Below are positions 43,393 through 51,272 of a DNA stretch of 64,000 bases, one piece after another. Origin of the DNA: Actinospica sp035552695 (GTDB taxonomy: Bacteria > Actinomycetota > Actinomycetes > Streptomycetales > Catenulisporaceae); contig NZ_DASZKT010000093.1 in NCBI RefSeq assembly GCF_035552695.1, positions 62,001 through 126,000 on the forward strand. The letters are read 5' to 3'. The position numbers and the translations under genes were made by a program. Position 1 is the stretch's first letter. The number at the start of each line of letters is the position of its first letter. The notes under the pieces were generated by a model that saw only the letters and a list, made by a program, of their open reading frames with translations, did no database searches and had not been told where the DNA came from.

Positions 43393-44820
43393 CTACACCG
43401 ATTCCAGCTCCCGGCCGTTCGTCTCGCGCACGAAGCGGGCGATGAAGCCCACTGAGATGAGCGCGAACAGCGCGTAGATCACGTAGGTCGCCGAGAGGTT
43501 CCAGCCGGCCATCCGCGGGAACGTCTCGGTGACCGCCCAGTTCGCGAGCCAGTTGAACGCCGTGGCCACGGACATCGCGGCGGCACGGACGCGCAGCGGG
43601 AACATCTCGCCGACCATCACCCAGAGGATCACGCCCCACGACGCGGCGAAGAAGAACACGAACGAATGCGCGGCCACCAGCGCCACCGTGCCCTCCAGGC
43701 TCGGGATCGAGATGTTCGAACCCGTACCCGTCTTGTACGAGAACGCCCACGCCGCCAGGCCCAGCGAGACGGTCATGCCCACCGAGCCGGCCAGCGCGAG
43801 CGGCCTGCGGCCGATCCGGTCGATCAGCAGCATCGCCACGACGGTGCCGACGATGTTCACGATCGAGGTGGAGACGCTGATCAGCAGCGATCCGGACTGG
43901 TCGATGCCGACCGACTGCCACAGGATCGAGGAGTAGTAGAAGATCACGTTGATGCCCACGAGCTGCTGGAAGACGGCGAGCCCGATGCCGGCCCAGACGA
44001 TCGGGAGCAGTCCGAAGCGGCGGCTGACCAGGTCGCGCAGCCGGGCCCGCGTTCCCTCGGCGAGAGAGCGCTCGATCTGGGCGACCTGCGCGTCCACGTC
44101 CACGCTCGGATCCTCGACCTCGCGCAGCACCTCGCGGGCCCGGTCCGTCTTCCCGGCCGCCACCAGGTAGCGCGGCGACTCAGGGATCAGCGACGCGAAC
44201 ACGAGGTACGCGAGCGCGGGCACCAGGCCGGCCATCAGCATCCACTGCCAGGCCTCCAGCGAGCCGAGGTGGTTCTGGCTGGCGCCGCCCGCGCCCTTCG
44301 CGATTCCCCAGTTGATCAGCTGCGACGCGAAGATCCCGAGCACGATCGCGGCCTGCTGGAACGAGGCGAAGCGGCCTCGGTAGCGCGCGGGGGAGATCTC
44401 CGCGATGTACGTCGGGCCGATCAGCGAGGCGAGTCCGATCGCGATGCCGGAGAGCGTGCGCCAGGCGCCGAGCTCCCACACGCCGGTCGGCAGTGAGGAG
44501 CCGAGAGCGCTCACCGCGAACAGGGCCGCCGCCAGCTGCATCACCCGGATTCGCCCGAGGTGGTCGGCGAGCCGTCCGGCGATCGCGGCGCCGACCGCCG
44601 AACCGAGCAGCGCGACGGCCACGATCGTGCCGGTCTCGGTCGAGCCGACGCCGAAGTGGTCCTGGATCCCGGTGACCGCGCCGTTGATCACGGCACTGTC
44701 ATAGCCGAAGAGGAACCCGCCGAGCGCCGCCGCGGCGGCGAGAAAGGTCACCCGGCGCAGATGCGCCGGGGTGCCGGATGGGGCGGTGGGCCTGGGGACG
44801 GCCGCGGTCTCGGACGACAT
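43393..44820 (-). CDS. Sugar-porter MFS transporter
   Basis: A 475-residue, 12-segment transporter of the sugar porter family. Signatures are LGGFLFGYDSAVINGA in TM1, RLADHLGRIRVM after TM2, PESPRYLVAAGK at the end of TM6, and a second DRIGRRPL loop after TM8. The gene lies 98 bp after psuG in the same direction, so it may import pseudouridine or a related nucleoside/sugar. The start at 44820 has GGAG inside one arm of a hairpin. Confidence 0.9.
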   Translation of the reverse strand: MSSETAAVPRPTAPSGTPAHLRRVTFLAAAAALGGFLFGYDSAVINGAVTGIQDHFGVGSTETGTIVAVALLGSAVGAAIAGRLADHLGRIRVMQLAAALFAVSALGSSLPTGVWELGAWRTLSGIAIGLASLIGPTYIAEISPARYRGRFASFQQAAIVLGIFASQLINWGIAKGAGGASQNHLGSLEAWQWMLMAGLVPALAYLVFASLIPESPRYLVAAGKTDRAREVLREVEDPSVDVDAQVAQIERSLAEGTRARLRDLVSRRFGLLPIVWAGIGLAVFQQLVGINVIFYYSSILWQSVGIDQSGSLLISVSTSIVNIVGTVVAMLLIDRIGRRPLALAGSVGMTVSLGLAAWAFSYKTGTGSNISIPSLEGTVALVAAHSFVFFFAASWGVILWVMVGEMFPLRVRAAAMSVATAFNWLANWAVTETFPRMAGWNLSATYVIYALFALISVGFIARFVRETNGRELESV

Positions 44821-44830
44821 GGTGGGCGTA

Positions 44831-44857
44831 CTCCGATCTTCTCGATATCGATCGGAG
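44831..44857 (-). promoter_or_regulatory. Hairpin that contains the transporter Shine-Dalgarno
   Basis: On the minus strand CTCCGATC (44857-44850) pairs with GATCGGAG (44838-44831) around an 11-base loop. GGAG in the 3' arm is the Shine-Dalgarno of the MFS gene, 10 bases before the ATG. It could limit translation or be an operator. Confidence 0.5.
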
Positions 44858-44918
44858 CAACGGTCCGTCAGACGACGCGGATTCCCCGGGAACCGCAGAT
44901 GTGACAGGCGCGACAGCG

Positions 44919-45857
44919 CTATCGGGTCAGCCCTGCGTAAGCCACCGCGATTTCCGCGCCGAGTCGCGCGTTGTTCTTCACCAGCGCGATGTTGGCGCGC
45001 AGGCTCTCGCCACCGGTGATCTCCACGATGCGGCCGAGCAGGAACGGCGTGGCCTCCTTGCCCTTGACGCCCTTCGCGTCCATGTCGCGCAGCGCCTGTT
45101 CGATGATGGAGTCGATGTGCTCGGACGGGACCTCGTCCGCCTCCGGGATCGGGTTGGCGACGTTCAGGCCGCCGCGGATGCCGAGATCCCACTTCGTACG
45201 CATGATCGCGGCGAGTTCGGCCGGCGAGTCGGAGCGCATCGGTGCCGCGAAGCCGCTGTGCCGGGAGAAGAACGCCGGGAATTCGTCCGTGCCGTAGCCG
45301 ATCACCGGAACGCCGAGCGTCTCCATCGTCTCCAGGGTCAGGCCGATGTCCAGGATGCTCTTCACGCCCGCGCTGATCACGGCCACGTCGGTCTGCGCGA
45401 GCTCGGTGAGGTCGGCGCTGACGTCAAAGCTGTGCTGCGCGCCGCGGTGCACTCCGCCGAGGCCGCCGGTGACGAACGTGCGGATCCCGGCCAGCGCGGC
45501 CAGGCGCATCGTCGCCGCGACGGTCGTGGCGCCGTGCTCGCCGCGCGCGATCACGTAGGGCAGGTCGCGGAGGCTGACCTTCGCCACGTTCGGATCGGTG
45601 GCGAGAAGCTCCAGGTCATCGGCCGTGAGCCCGACGCGCGGCCGGCCGCCGAGCACGGCGATCGTGGCCGGGACCGCGCCGCCGTCCCGGATGATCCGCT
45701 CGACCTCGGTCGCCATCGCAACGTTCTGCGGATAGGGCATTCCATGGCTGATGATCGTGCTCTCCAACGCCACGACCGGTCGTCCTTCGGCGAGCGCCGT
45801 GCGCACCTCGTCGGTCAGCGTGAGGGCGTGGTGCGGGGTGTCAATGTTCGTCGTCAT
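44919..45857 (-). CDS. psuG: Pseudouridine-5'-phosphate glycosidase
   Basis: A 312-residue PsuG that splits the C-C bond of pseudouridine 5'-phosphate into uracil and ribose 5-phosphate. Recognised segments include VALESTIISHGMPYPQN, GVHRGAQHSFDVSADLTEL, and GKEATPFLLGRIVEITGGESL; the conserved catalytic Lys and Glu lie in these motifs. It overlaps the kinase stop (ATGA), so the two enzymes are coupled and act in sequence: phosphorylation by the kinase, cleavage by PsuG. Confidence 0.96.
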   Translation of the reverse strand: MTTNIDTPHHALTLTDEVRTALAEGRPVVALESTIISHGMPYPQNVAMATEVERIIRDGGAVPATIAVLGGRPRVGLTADDLELLATDPNVAKVSLRDLPYVIARGEHGATTVAATMRLAALAGIRTFVTGGLGGVHRGAQHSFDVSADLTELAQTDVAVISAGVKSILDIGLTLETMETLGVPVIGYGTDEFPAFFSRHSGFAAPMRSDSPAELAAIMRTKWDLGIRGGLNVANPIPEADEVPSEHIDSIIEQALRDMDAKGVKGKEATPFLLGRIVEITGGESLRANIALVKNNARLGAEIAVAYAGLTR

Positions 45858-46957
45858 CTCTTGGTCCTCTCTTCGAGCAGCCGTTCGGTCAGGTCTGGCC
45901 GGACGGTGTGCTCGCTTTCCAGCGTCAGCGCGGCGGCCGCGTGCCCGTAGGCTGCGGCGACTTCGGGGGAGTGACCCGCGAGCAGCGCGTGCGCGAAGGC
46001 GGCGAGCATCGCGTCCCCGGCGCCGGTCACGTCGTGTACCTCGGCCGGCAGCGCGGCCAACCTGTGGTTGGTACCGTCCCGCGTGCTCAGCAGGCTGCCT
46101 TGCGCCCCGAGCCGAATCCACACGTGCCGCACTCCCCGCCGGTGCAGTACGGCCGCCGCGTCGGTCAACGCGTCGTCGGTCACAATGTCCTGATTCGTCA
46201 GCGCGGCCAGCTCGTCCCGGTTCGGGGTGATGGCGTGGATCGGCCGGTCCGCACTCAGCAGCGGGGCCAGGCGGGCGGCCTTGGGGACGCTGACCGGATC
46301 GAGCACGACGCGCACGTCGGCGGTACGCGCCAGATCGATGAGGTGAGCCGTGGTCGCGGCGGGCAGGTTGCCGTCCAGGACGAGCATCGCGGCATGCGTA
46401 ATCAGCTCACGGGCCGACCGCAGGTGCTCGGGCCGCAGGTCGTCGGTCGCGCTCATGTCCGCGACGGCCAGCAGCATCTCGCCGTCGGTGTCGAGGAGGG
46501 CGGTGTAGCTGCCGGTCGGGTGCGTGCTGCGGTGCACGTGGTCCAGCAGCACGCCGGCGTCCCGCGTCTCGGACAGCAGCCGCTCGCCGTGCGGATCCCG
46601 GCCCAGCGCGGCGATCAGGTGCGTCGTCGTGCCGAGGCGCGCGAGGTTCTCGGCGATGTTCCGGCCCACCCCGCCGGGCGTCGTCGACGTGTGGCCCGGA
46701 TTGCTCGTCCGCGCGATCGCCGAGGCGCTACTGCGGGCCTTGATATCGACGTTCGCCCCGCCGATCACGACCACCGGCGGCTCCGTACTGAGGATGTATC
46801 CACGGCCGAGGATCACGCCCTTGCGCCCGAGGTTGGACAGGTGCACGTTGACGGCCCCGCGGCTGCTGCCGACGCGTTCGGCGATCTCCGCCGGGCCGAT
46901 CAGCGGCTCGCGGCGCAGCAGTTCCACGATCTCCCGCTCGCGCTCGGTGAGTCCCAT
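45854..46957 (-). CDS. psuK: Pseudouridine kinase (PfkB) with N-terminal winged helix
   Basis: A 367-residue fusion. Residues 1-56 form a MarR/AsnC-like winged helix (LTEREREIVELLRREPLIGPAEIA, SSRGAVNVHLSNLGRKGVILG); residues about 60-360 are a PfkB sugar kinase with VVIGGANVDIKA, TPGGVGRNIAENLARLG and the C-terminal DVTGAGDAMLAAFA motif with the catalytic Asp. It phosphorylates pseudouridine. The HTH suggests it also regulates its own operon. The ATG at 46957 lies near an AAAG-palindrome and a TATATA box. Confidence 0.92.
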   Translation of the reverse strand: MGLTEREREIVELLRREPLIGPAEIAERVGSSRGAVNVHLSNLGRKGVILGRGYILSTEPPVVVIGGANVDIKARSSASAIARTSNPGHTSTTPGGVGRNIAENLARLGTTTHLIAALGRDPHGERLLSETRDAGVLLDHVHRSTHPTGSYTALLDTDGEMLLAVADMSATDDLRPEHLRSARELITHAAMLVLDGNLPAATTAHLIDLARTADVRVVLDPVSVPKAARLAPLLSADRPIHAITPNRDELAALTNQDIVTDDALTDAAAVLHRRGVRHVWIRLGAQGSLLSTRDGTNHRLAALPAEVHDVTGAGDAMLAAFAHALLAGHSPEVAAAYGHAAAALTLESEHTVRPDLTERLLEERTKR

Positions 46958-46968
46958 GCTTAGAAGAC

Positions 46969-46981
46969 TAAAGCGCCTTTA
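46969..46981. promoter_or_regulatory. TAAAG-CGC-CTTTA dyad in the psuK promoter
   Basis: Five-bp inverted arms TAAAG (46969-46973) and CTTTA (46977-46981) lie next to an AT-rich TATATA stretch (46981-46988), unusual in this GC-rich DNA. It is a possible site for the HTH domain of PsuK or a -10 element read to the left. Confidence 0.4.
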
Positions 46982-47041
46982 TATATCTATGCAAGATGCC
47001 GGGGCTGGGCGGTCTGCCCCGGCACCGCGATACTGCCTCCC

Positions 47042-47794
47042 ATGAGAGTCTTGATGCCCTTGCCGGACCGGGATTTCGACGTCACCGAGGCGGCCGTGCC
47101 CTGGCGCCTGCTGACGGATGCCGGGCACGAGGTGATCTTCGCGACGGAGGCGGGCGGCAGCGCCCCGGCCGCGGACCCCCGACTGCTGACCGGCGTGTTG
47201 TTCGGCCAGTTGGGCGCCGAGCCCGAACCGATCGCCTTCTATCGCGAGATGACCGAGGATCCGAGCTTCCGTGGCCCGCTGAACTGGAAGTCTTTGGACC
47301 CGCAGTCCTTCGACGGGCTCCTGCTCGTCGGCGGCCACGCGCCCGGAATGCGGCAGTATCTGGGCTCGGCGGCGCTGCGCAAGACGGTCGCGCGGTTCTG
47401 GGCGACCGGCCGTCCGGTCGGCGCGATCTGCCACGGCGTGCTGGTCCTGGCGCGCACGATCGACCAGGCCACCGGCCGCAGCGTCCTGCACGGTCGGTCC
47501 AGCACCTGCCTGCCGAAGTACATGGAGCGCTCGGCGTACCTGCTCACGGCCTGGCGGCTGGGCCGGTACTACCGCACGTACCCGGCGTACGTCGAGGACG
47601 AGGTCGTCGCCGCGCTCGGCGGGCAGGAGCACTTCCGGCGCGGCCCTCGCGTGCTGACCCGGCGCGGCACGGCGACGGACGACAGCGCGGCCTTCGTCGT
47701 CGAGGACGGCTCCTATGTCTCGGCGCGCTGGCCGGGAGACGCGTACCTGTTCGCGAGGAGGTACCTGGAGGTCCTCAAGGCCCGGGCGCGGTAG
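47042..47794 (+). CDS. DJ-1/PfpI-family class I amidotransferase-like protein
   Basis: A 250-residue protein of the ThiJ/PfpI fold, including chaperone, glyoxalase and amidase members. The nucleophile elbow is GAICHGVLVLA, and the loop DGLLLVGGHAPGMRQYL contributes the second active-site residue. Length is somewhat greater than minimal DJ-1 proteins. It is divergent from psuK by 84 bp, and the region just after its stop is a degenerate siderophore gene fragment. Confidence 0.87.
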   Translation: MRVLMPLPDRDFDVTEAAVPWRLLTDAGHEVIFATEAGGSAPAADPRLLTGVLFGQLGAEPEPIAFYREMTEDPSFRGPLNWKSLDPQSFDGLLLVGGHAPGMRQYLGSAALRKTVARFWATGRPVGAICHGVLVLARTIDQATGRSVLHGRSSTCLPKYMERSAYLLTAWRLGRYYRTYPAYVEDEVVAALGGQEHFRRGPRVLTRRGTATDDSAAFVVEDGSYVSARWPGDAYLFARRYLEVLKARAR

Positions 47795-47809
47795 GCGACC
47801 CGTCTCCCT

Positions 47810-48052
47810 GAGCACGAGTTCTGGCAGGTCGTGGCGGACTGCGTCAGCGACTATCAGCGGGCGAACCCGCACCTCGCCGAACGTTTCGAGGTCTTCGACC
47901 TGTTCGTCGGGCGCTTCCCGCTGTCCTGTCTCAACCGGCTCCAGTTGCGCGACAACCTGCAGATGGTCGACCTTGAGGACCCGGCAAGCGCTCTCCAGCT
48001 CGCCGGCACGCTGGAGAACCCGCTCGTGAAGCTTCGCCTGCGGGGAGCGTGA
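47810..48052 (+). pseudogene. C-terminal remnant of an IucA/IucC-type siderophore synthetase
   Basis: From about 47810 to the TGA at 48050-48052 the frame reads EHEFWQVVADCVSDYQ, DLFVGRFPLSCLNRLQLRDN, QMVDLEDPASALQLAGTLENPL. The C-terminal pattern CLNRxQLRxNxQMVDLxDPASxLQxAGTLxNPL is that of NIS siderophore synthetases (IucA/IucC family). There is no start codon in place for a full enzyme and no ATP domain. It is a truncated relic of about 80 codons. Confidence 0.65.
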
Positions 48053-48132
48053 CGCACGGTTAACATCGGCGGTCTTCGCGCGTGACATGAGCGAGGTGTT
48101 CTCTATACGACCCGCCGACACGAAGGCGGGGC

Positions 48133-48262
48133 GCGTCTAGGGTTCCGTCGGCCGCACGCCCGCCTCGAGCGGGGGCCGGGTCTGGTCCGAGAGACGCAGA
48201 CGGAGTCCGCCCGCCAGTCGGTCGGCTCCGTTCCACGGCGGGAGAAAAGCCCGGGAGGCCAG
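48133..48262 (+). ncRNA. Guanidine-I (ykkC) riboswitch
   Basis: The sequence contains all hallmark parts of the ykkC class: GTCTAGGGTTCCG near 48135, then GGTCTGGTCCGAGAGACGC near 48180, and ACGGCGGGAGAAAAGCCCGGGAGG near 48235-48258. The aptamer binds guanidinium and turns on expression. It precedes the APC permease start by about 150 bp and leads the guanidine operon. Confidence 0.95.
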
Positions 48263-48266
48263 GTGA

Positions 48267-48377
48267 GCTCGGCCATAGGCCGAGCCCGGCTCCCGGAGTA
48301 TGCCGTGACAGCTCTTTCAGCACCATTCGCACAGACCGAATCAGGCGGCCGACGGCGCACTGCGCCGTTCGGCCGCC
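48267..48377 (+). promoter_or_regulatory. Expression platform hairpins of the guanidine riboswitch
   Basis: Two stems follow the aptamer. GCTCGGCC-ata-GGCCGAGC (48267-48285) has an 8-bp perfect stem. A second, GC-rich stem at 48344-48377 has a 15-bp arm with one bulge and a 3-base loop, ending 32 bases before the ATG at 48410. No T-tract follows, so control may be by termination with a GC hairpin or at the ribosome site. Confidence 0.6.
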
Positions 48378-48409
48378 TTCCCGTGCGCTCACCCGGAAAG
48401 GCGACCCTC

Positions 48410-49954
48410 ATGTCAATCGTCGTATCTCCGGTGGCCGAGGGTGCTGACGCCCTCGACGCCGCTGACCTCTCCGAGTTCGGCTACACCCAACAACTGCGGC
48501 GCGGCCTCGGCTCGTACGCGTCCTTCGCCGCCGGCTTCTCCTTCGTCTCCATCCTGACCACGGTCTTCCAGCTCTTCTCCTTCGGCTACAGCTTCGGCGG
48601 CCCGGCGTTCTTCTGGACCTGGCCGCTGGTGTTCGCCGGGCAGTTCCTCGTCGCGCTCTGCTTCGCCGAACTGGCCGCGCGCTACCCGATATCCGGCTGC
48701 GTATATCAGTGGTCTCGACGCATGTCGACCGGTCTCGTCGGGCACTTCGCGGGCTGGACGATGCTGATCGGGCAGGTCGTGAGCGTCTCGGCCGCTGCCA
48801 TCGCGCTCCAGGTCGTGCTGCCGTCCGTGTGGAGCGGCTTCCAGCTGTTCGGCGGCGATCCGGCACTGACCACCAAGTCCGGCGCGACGAACGCCGTGCT
48901 GCTCGGCACCATCCTGATCGCGCTGACCACGGTCGTCTCGGCGCTCGGCGTCAAGCTCACCGCCCTTATCAACAGCATCGGCGTCACCTGCGAGCTGATC
49001 GGCGTCGCGGCGCTCGTCGTCCTGCTGTTCGCGCACGCCAAGCGCGGCCCGAGCGTGGTCACGCAGACGGCGGGCGTCGCCGGGCACGGCACGTACGTCT
49101 GGCCGTTCCTGGTCTCCGCGCTGATGGCCGCGTACGTCATGTACGGGTTCGACAGCGCCGGCGAGCTGAGCGAAGAGACGCGCTCGCCGCGCAAGACCGC
49201 GCCGCGGGCCATTATCAAGGCCTTGGCCGTGTCGGGAGCGGGCGGTGCGGCGCTGCTGCTCGCCGCGCTGATGGCGGCGCCCTCGCTGACGGACGGCCAG
49301 CTCGCGACCGCGGGTCTGCCCTACGTCGTCACCAGCAGGCTCGGAGACGGGCTCGGCCGTGCGGTGCTGGTGGACGTCGCGATCGCGATCTGCGTTTGCA
49401 CGCTCGCCATCCAGACCGCGGCATCGCGGCTGACGTACTCGATGGCGCGCGACGGCGTCCTGCCCGGCGCTCCACGGCTCGCGAAGGTCTCGCGGCGCAC
49501 CGGCACGCCCGTGCTGCCGACCGTGCTGATCGGTGTCGCGGCGATCGCGATCCTCGGTGTCAACGTCGGCCAGGCGCAGTTGTTCACCGCGATCACCAGT
49601 GTCGCAGTGGTGATCGTCTACCTCGCGTACCTGCTGGTCACGCTGCCGATGTTGGTCCAGCGGCGGCGCGGCCTCGAACCGGCCGGGCCCGGACAGTTCA
49701 CGCTCGGCCGCTGGGGCCTGCCGATCAACGCGCTCGCCGTCTGCTACGGCCTGTTCATGGCGATCAACATGGCCTGGCCGCGGCAGGCGGTCTACGACCC
49801 GGCTGGCGGGCACTGGTACCTGCAGTTCTTCGCGCTGCTGTTCCTCGCTGGCGTCGCAGTGCTCGGATATGCGGCGTATCTGCTCGCCAACCGCCCCGTG
49901 ACCGCGGCCACGGAGCCTGCCGAGGTCGCGGACGCCGCCGAGGCCACGGCGTGA
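48410..49954 (+). CDS. APC permease, probable guanidine importer
   Basis: A 514-residue, about 12-segment APC transporter behind the guanidine riboswitch. TM1-2 contain SFVSILTTVFQLFSFGYSFGG, and the TM6 region YVMYGFDSAGELSEETRSPRK is standard for the family. Its position as first gene of the operon suggests uptake of guanidine or a related amine, but export is also possible. The ATG at 48410 has AAAGG 7-8 bases upstream. Its stop overlaps the next gene (GTGA). Confidence 0.92.
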   Translation: MSIVVSPVAEGADALDAADLSEFGYTQQLRRGLGSYASFAAGFSFVSILTTVFQLFSFGYSFGGPAFFWTWPLVFAGQFLVALCFAELAARYPISGCVYQWSRRMSTGLVGHFAGWTMLIGQVVSVSAAAIALQVVLPSVWSGFQLFGGDPALTTKSGATNAVLLGTILIALTTVVSALGVKLTALINSIGVTCELIGVAALVVLLFAHAKRGPSVVTQTAGVAGHGTYVWPFLVSALMAAYVMYGFDSAGELSEETRSPRKTAPRAIIKALAVSGAGGAALLLAALMAAPSLTDGQLATAGLPYVVTSRLGDGLGRAVLVDVAIAICVCTLAIQTAASRLTYSMARDGVLPGAPRLAKVSRRTGTPVLPTVLIGVAAIAILGVNVGQAQLFTAITSVAVVIVYLAYLLVTLPMLVQRRRGLEPAGPGQFTLGRWGLPINALAVCYGLFMAINMAWPRQAVYDPAGGHWYLQFFALLFLAGVAVLGYAAYLLANRPVTAATEPAEVADAAEATA

Positions 49955-50658
49955 GCGGCGCGATCGAAGTCCCGGGCGGCGCGGCCGAATCGCTGCGGCT
50001 GCGCCGTCACCGGACCCTGACCCTGCGCTGCCTCGGTCCCGGCGCGAATGTCGCAATGCTGATCTATGCACTCGATGATCCGACCGAGCGGCTGAACGTG
50101 CCGGACACCCTCAAGGCCCAGATGTCGGCGCGCATCAAGCCGCCGATGACACTGATGTCCGACATGGGTCGCGCGCTCGCCGCCGTCACCGGATCCAGCC
50201 TGGACTGGCACGACGCGATCACCGGCCACAGTCTTCCGGACGCCGTCGAACGCCGCTTCGGCCCGTCGTCGTACGCGGCGGACCGCAACGAATGGCGACG
50301 CAGCGCCCGCTTCGGCCTGCTCACCGAGCTGTGGAAGCACGACCTCGGCGCGCGGGACCTCCACGCCAATATCAACTTCTTCAGCAAGGTGGCGTCGGCC
50401 GGTGACGAGCGCGGAACTCTGACATACGTGCCCGGACATGCCTCCGAGGGCGACTGGGTGACGCTTCGCGCCGAGATCGACCTGCTCATCGTCCTCAGCA
50501 CAGCGCCGCACCCGCTCGATCCAGCCGAGACCTGGAACCCTGCGGGCGTCCTGCTGGAAATCGCCGAAGGACCGGCACCCGGTCCCGGGGACGCGTCTCG
50601 CACCTGGCGCGCCGAGACGAGTCGATCACTGGAACTCGCCGAGTGGAGCTACGCATGA
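49951..50658 (+). CDS. Urea carboxylase-associated protein 1 (DUF1989)
   Basis: A 235-residue DUF1989 protein, the UAAP1/CgdA-type partner of urea or guanidine carboxylase, expected to help deiminate carboxyguanidine. Characteristic pieces are LTLRCLGPGANVAMLIYALDDP, LHANINFFSKV and GTLTYVPGHASEGDWVTLRAEIDLLIVLSTAPHPLD. It starts at a GTG overlapping the permease stop and ends overlapping the next ATG. Unlike its partner it lacks the Cys/His cluster near the middle. Confidence 0.9.
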   Translation: MSGAIEVPGGAAESLRLRRHRTLTLRCLGPGANVAMLIYALDDPTERLNVPDTLKAQMSARIKPPMTLMSDMGRALAAVTGSSLDWHDAITGHSLPDAVERRFGPSSYAADRNEWRRSARFGLLTELWKHDLGARDLHANINFFSKVASAGDERGTLTYVPGHASEGDWVTLRAEIDLLIVLSTAPHPLDPAETWNPAGVLLEIAEGPAPGPGDASRTWRAETSRSLELAEWSYA

Positions 50659-51272
50659 GCGACGAATTCGTGCTCGACGACATCGTCGAGGCCGGTGACG
50701 GCTGGATCGGCGAGATCCCGGCGGGCACGCTGCTCCGGATCACCGACCTGCACGGCAATCAGGCCGTCGACACGCTCTTCTACGACGCGCACGACTACGC
50801 CAACCGATACAGCGCGATGGACACCATCCGCGAGCAGGGCGCCGTCTACCTGACTACCGGCTCGGTGCTGATGACAGTCAACAGCGATCCTCTGGCGACG
50901 ATCGTGGACGACACCTGCGGCCGCCACGACACGCTCGGCGGCGCGTGCTCGCAGGAGAGCAACGTCGTGCGCTACGGCCGGCTCACCCGGCACCAGCACT
51001 CGTGCCGCACCACCTTCGTGCGCAAGGCGAAGGAGTGGGGGAGAGGGCTGGAAAAGCGGGACATCGCGCACAATATCAACTTCTTCATGAACGTGCCGGT
51101 GACCGTGGACGGCGGCCTGACCTTCGAAGACGGCGTGTCGGCGCCGGGCAAGTACGTGGAACTTCGGGCGGAGCGGGACCTGCTCCTGCTGATCTCCAAC
51201 TGCCCGCAGCTGAACAACCCGTGCAACGGTTACGACCCGACCCCGATCAGCCTCACCGGACGGCGTCCGTGA
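50655..51272 (+). CDS. Urea carboxylase-associated protein 2 (DUF1989)
   Basis: A 205-residue DUF1989 protein of the UAAP2/CgdB type. Visible motifs are IPAGTLLRITDLHGNQAVDTLFYDAHDYANRYSA, the Cys/His cluster DDTCGRHDTLGGACSQES and HQHSC, then AHNINFFMNV. The Cys/His residues are probably metal ligands or catalytic. Together with UAAP1 it forms the carboxyguanidine deiminase complex in the guanidine pathway. Its ATG overlaps the previous stop (ATGA) and its stop overlaps the next GTG. Confidence 0.92.
   Translation: MSDEFVLDDIVEAGDGWIGEIPAGTLLRITDLHGNQAVDTLFYDAHDYANRYSAMDTIREQGAVYLTTGSVLMTVNSDPLATIVDDTCGRHDTLGGACSQESNVVRYGRLTRHQHSCRTTFVRKAKEWGRGLEKRDIAHNINFFMNVPVTVDGGLTFEDGVSAPGKYVELRAERDLLLLISNCPQLNNPCNGYDPTPISLTGRRP

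Noticed and set aside
46957..47041. A small gene between psuK and the DJ-1-like gene
   Set aside because: Only 84 bp of AT-rich promoter DNA with no start and ribosome site.
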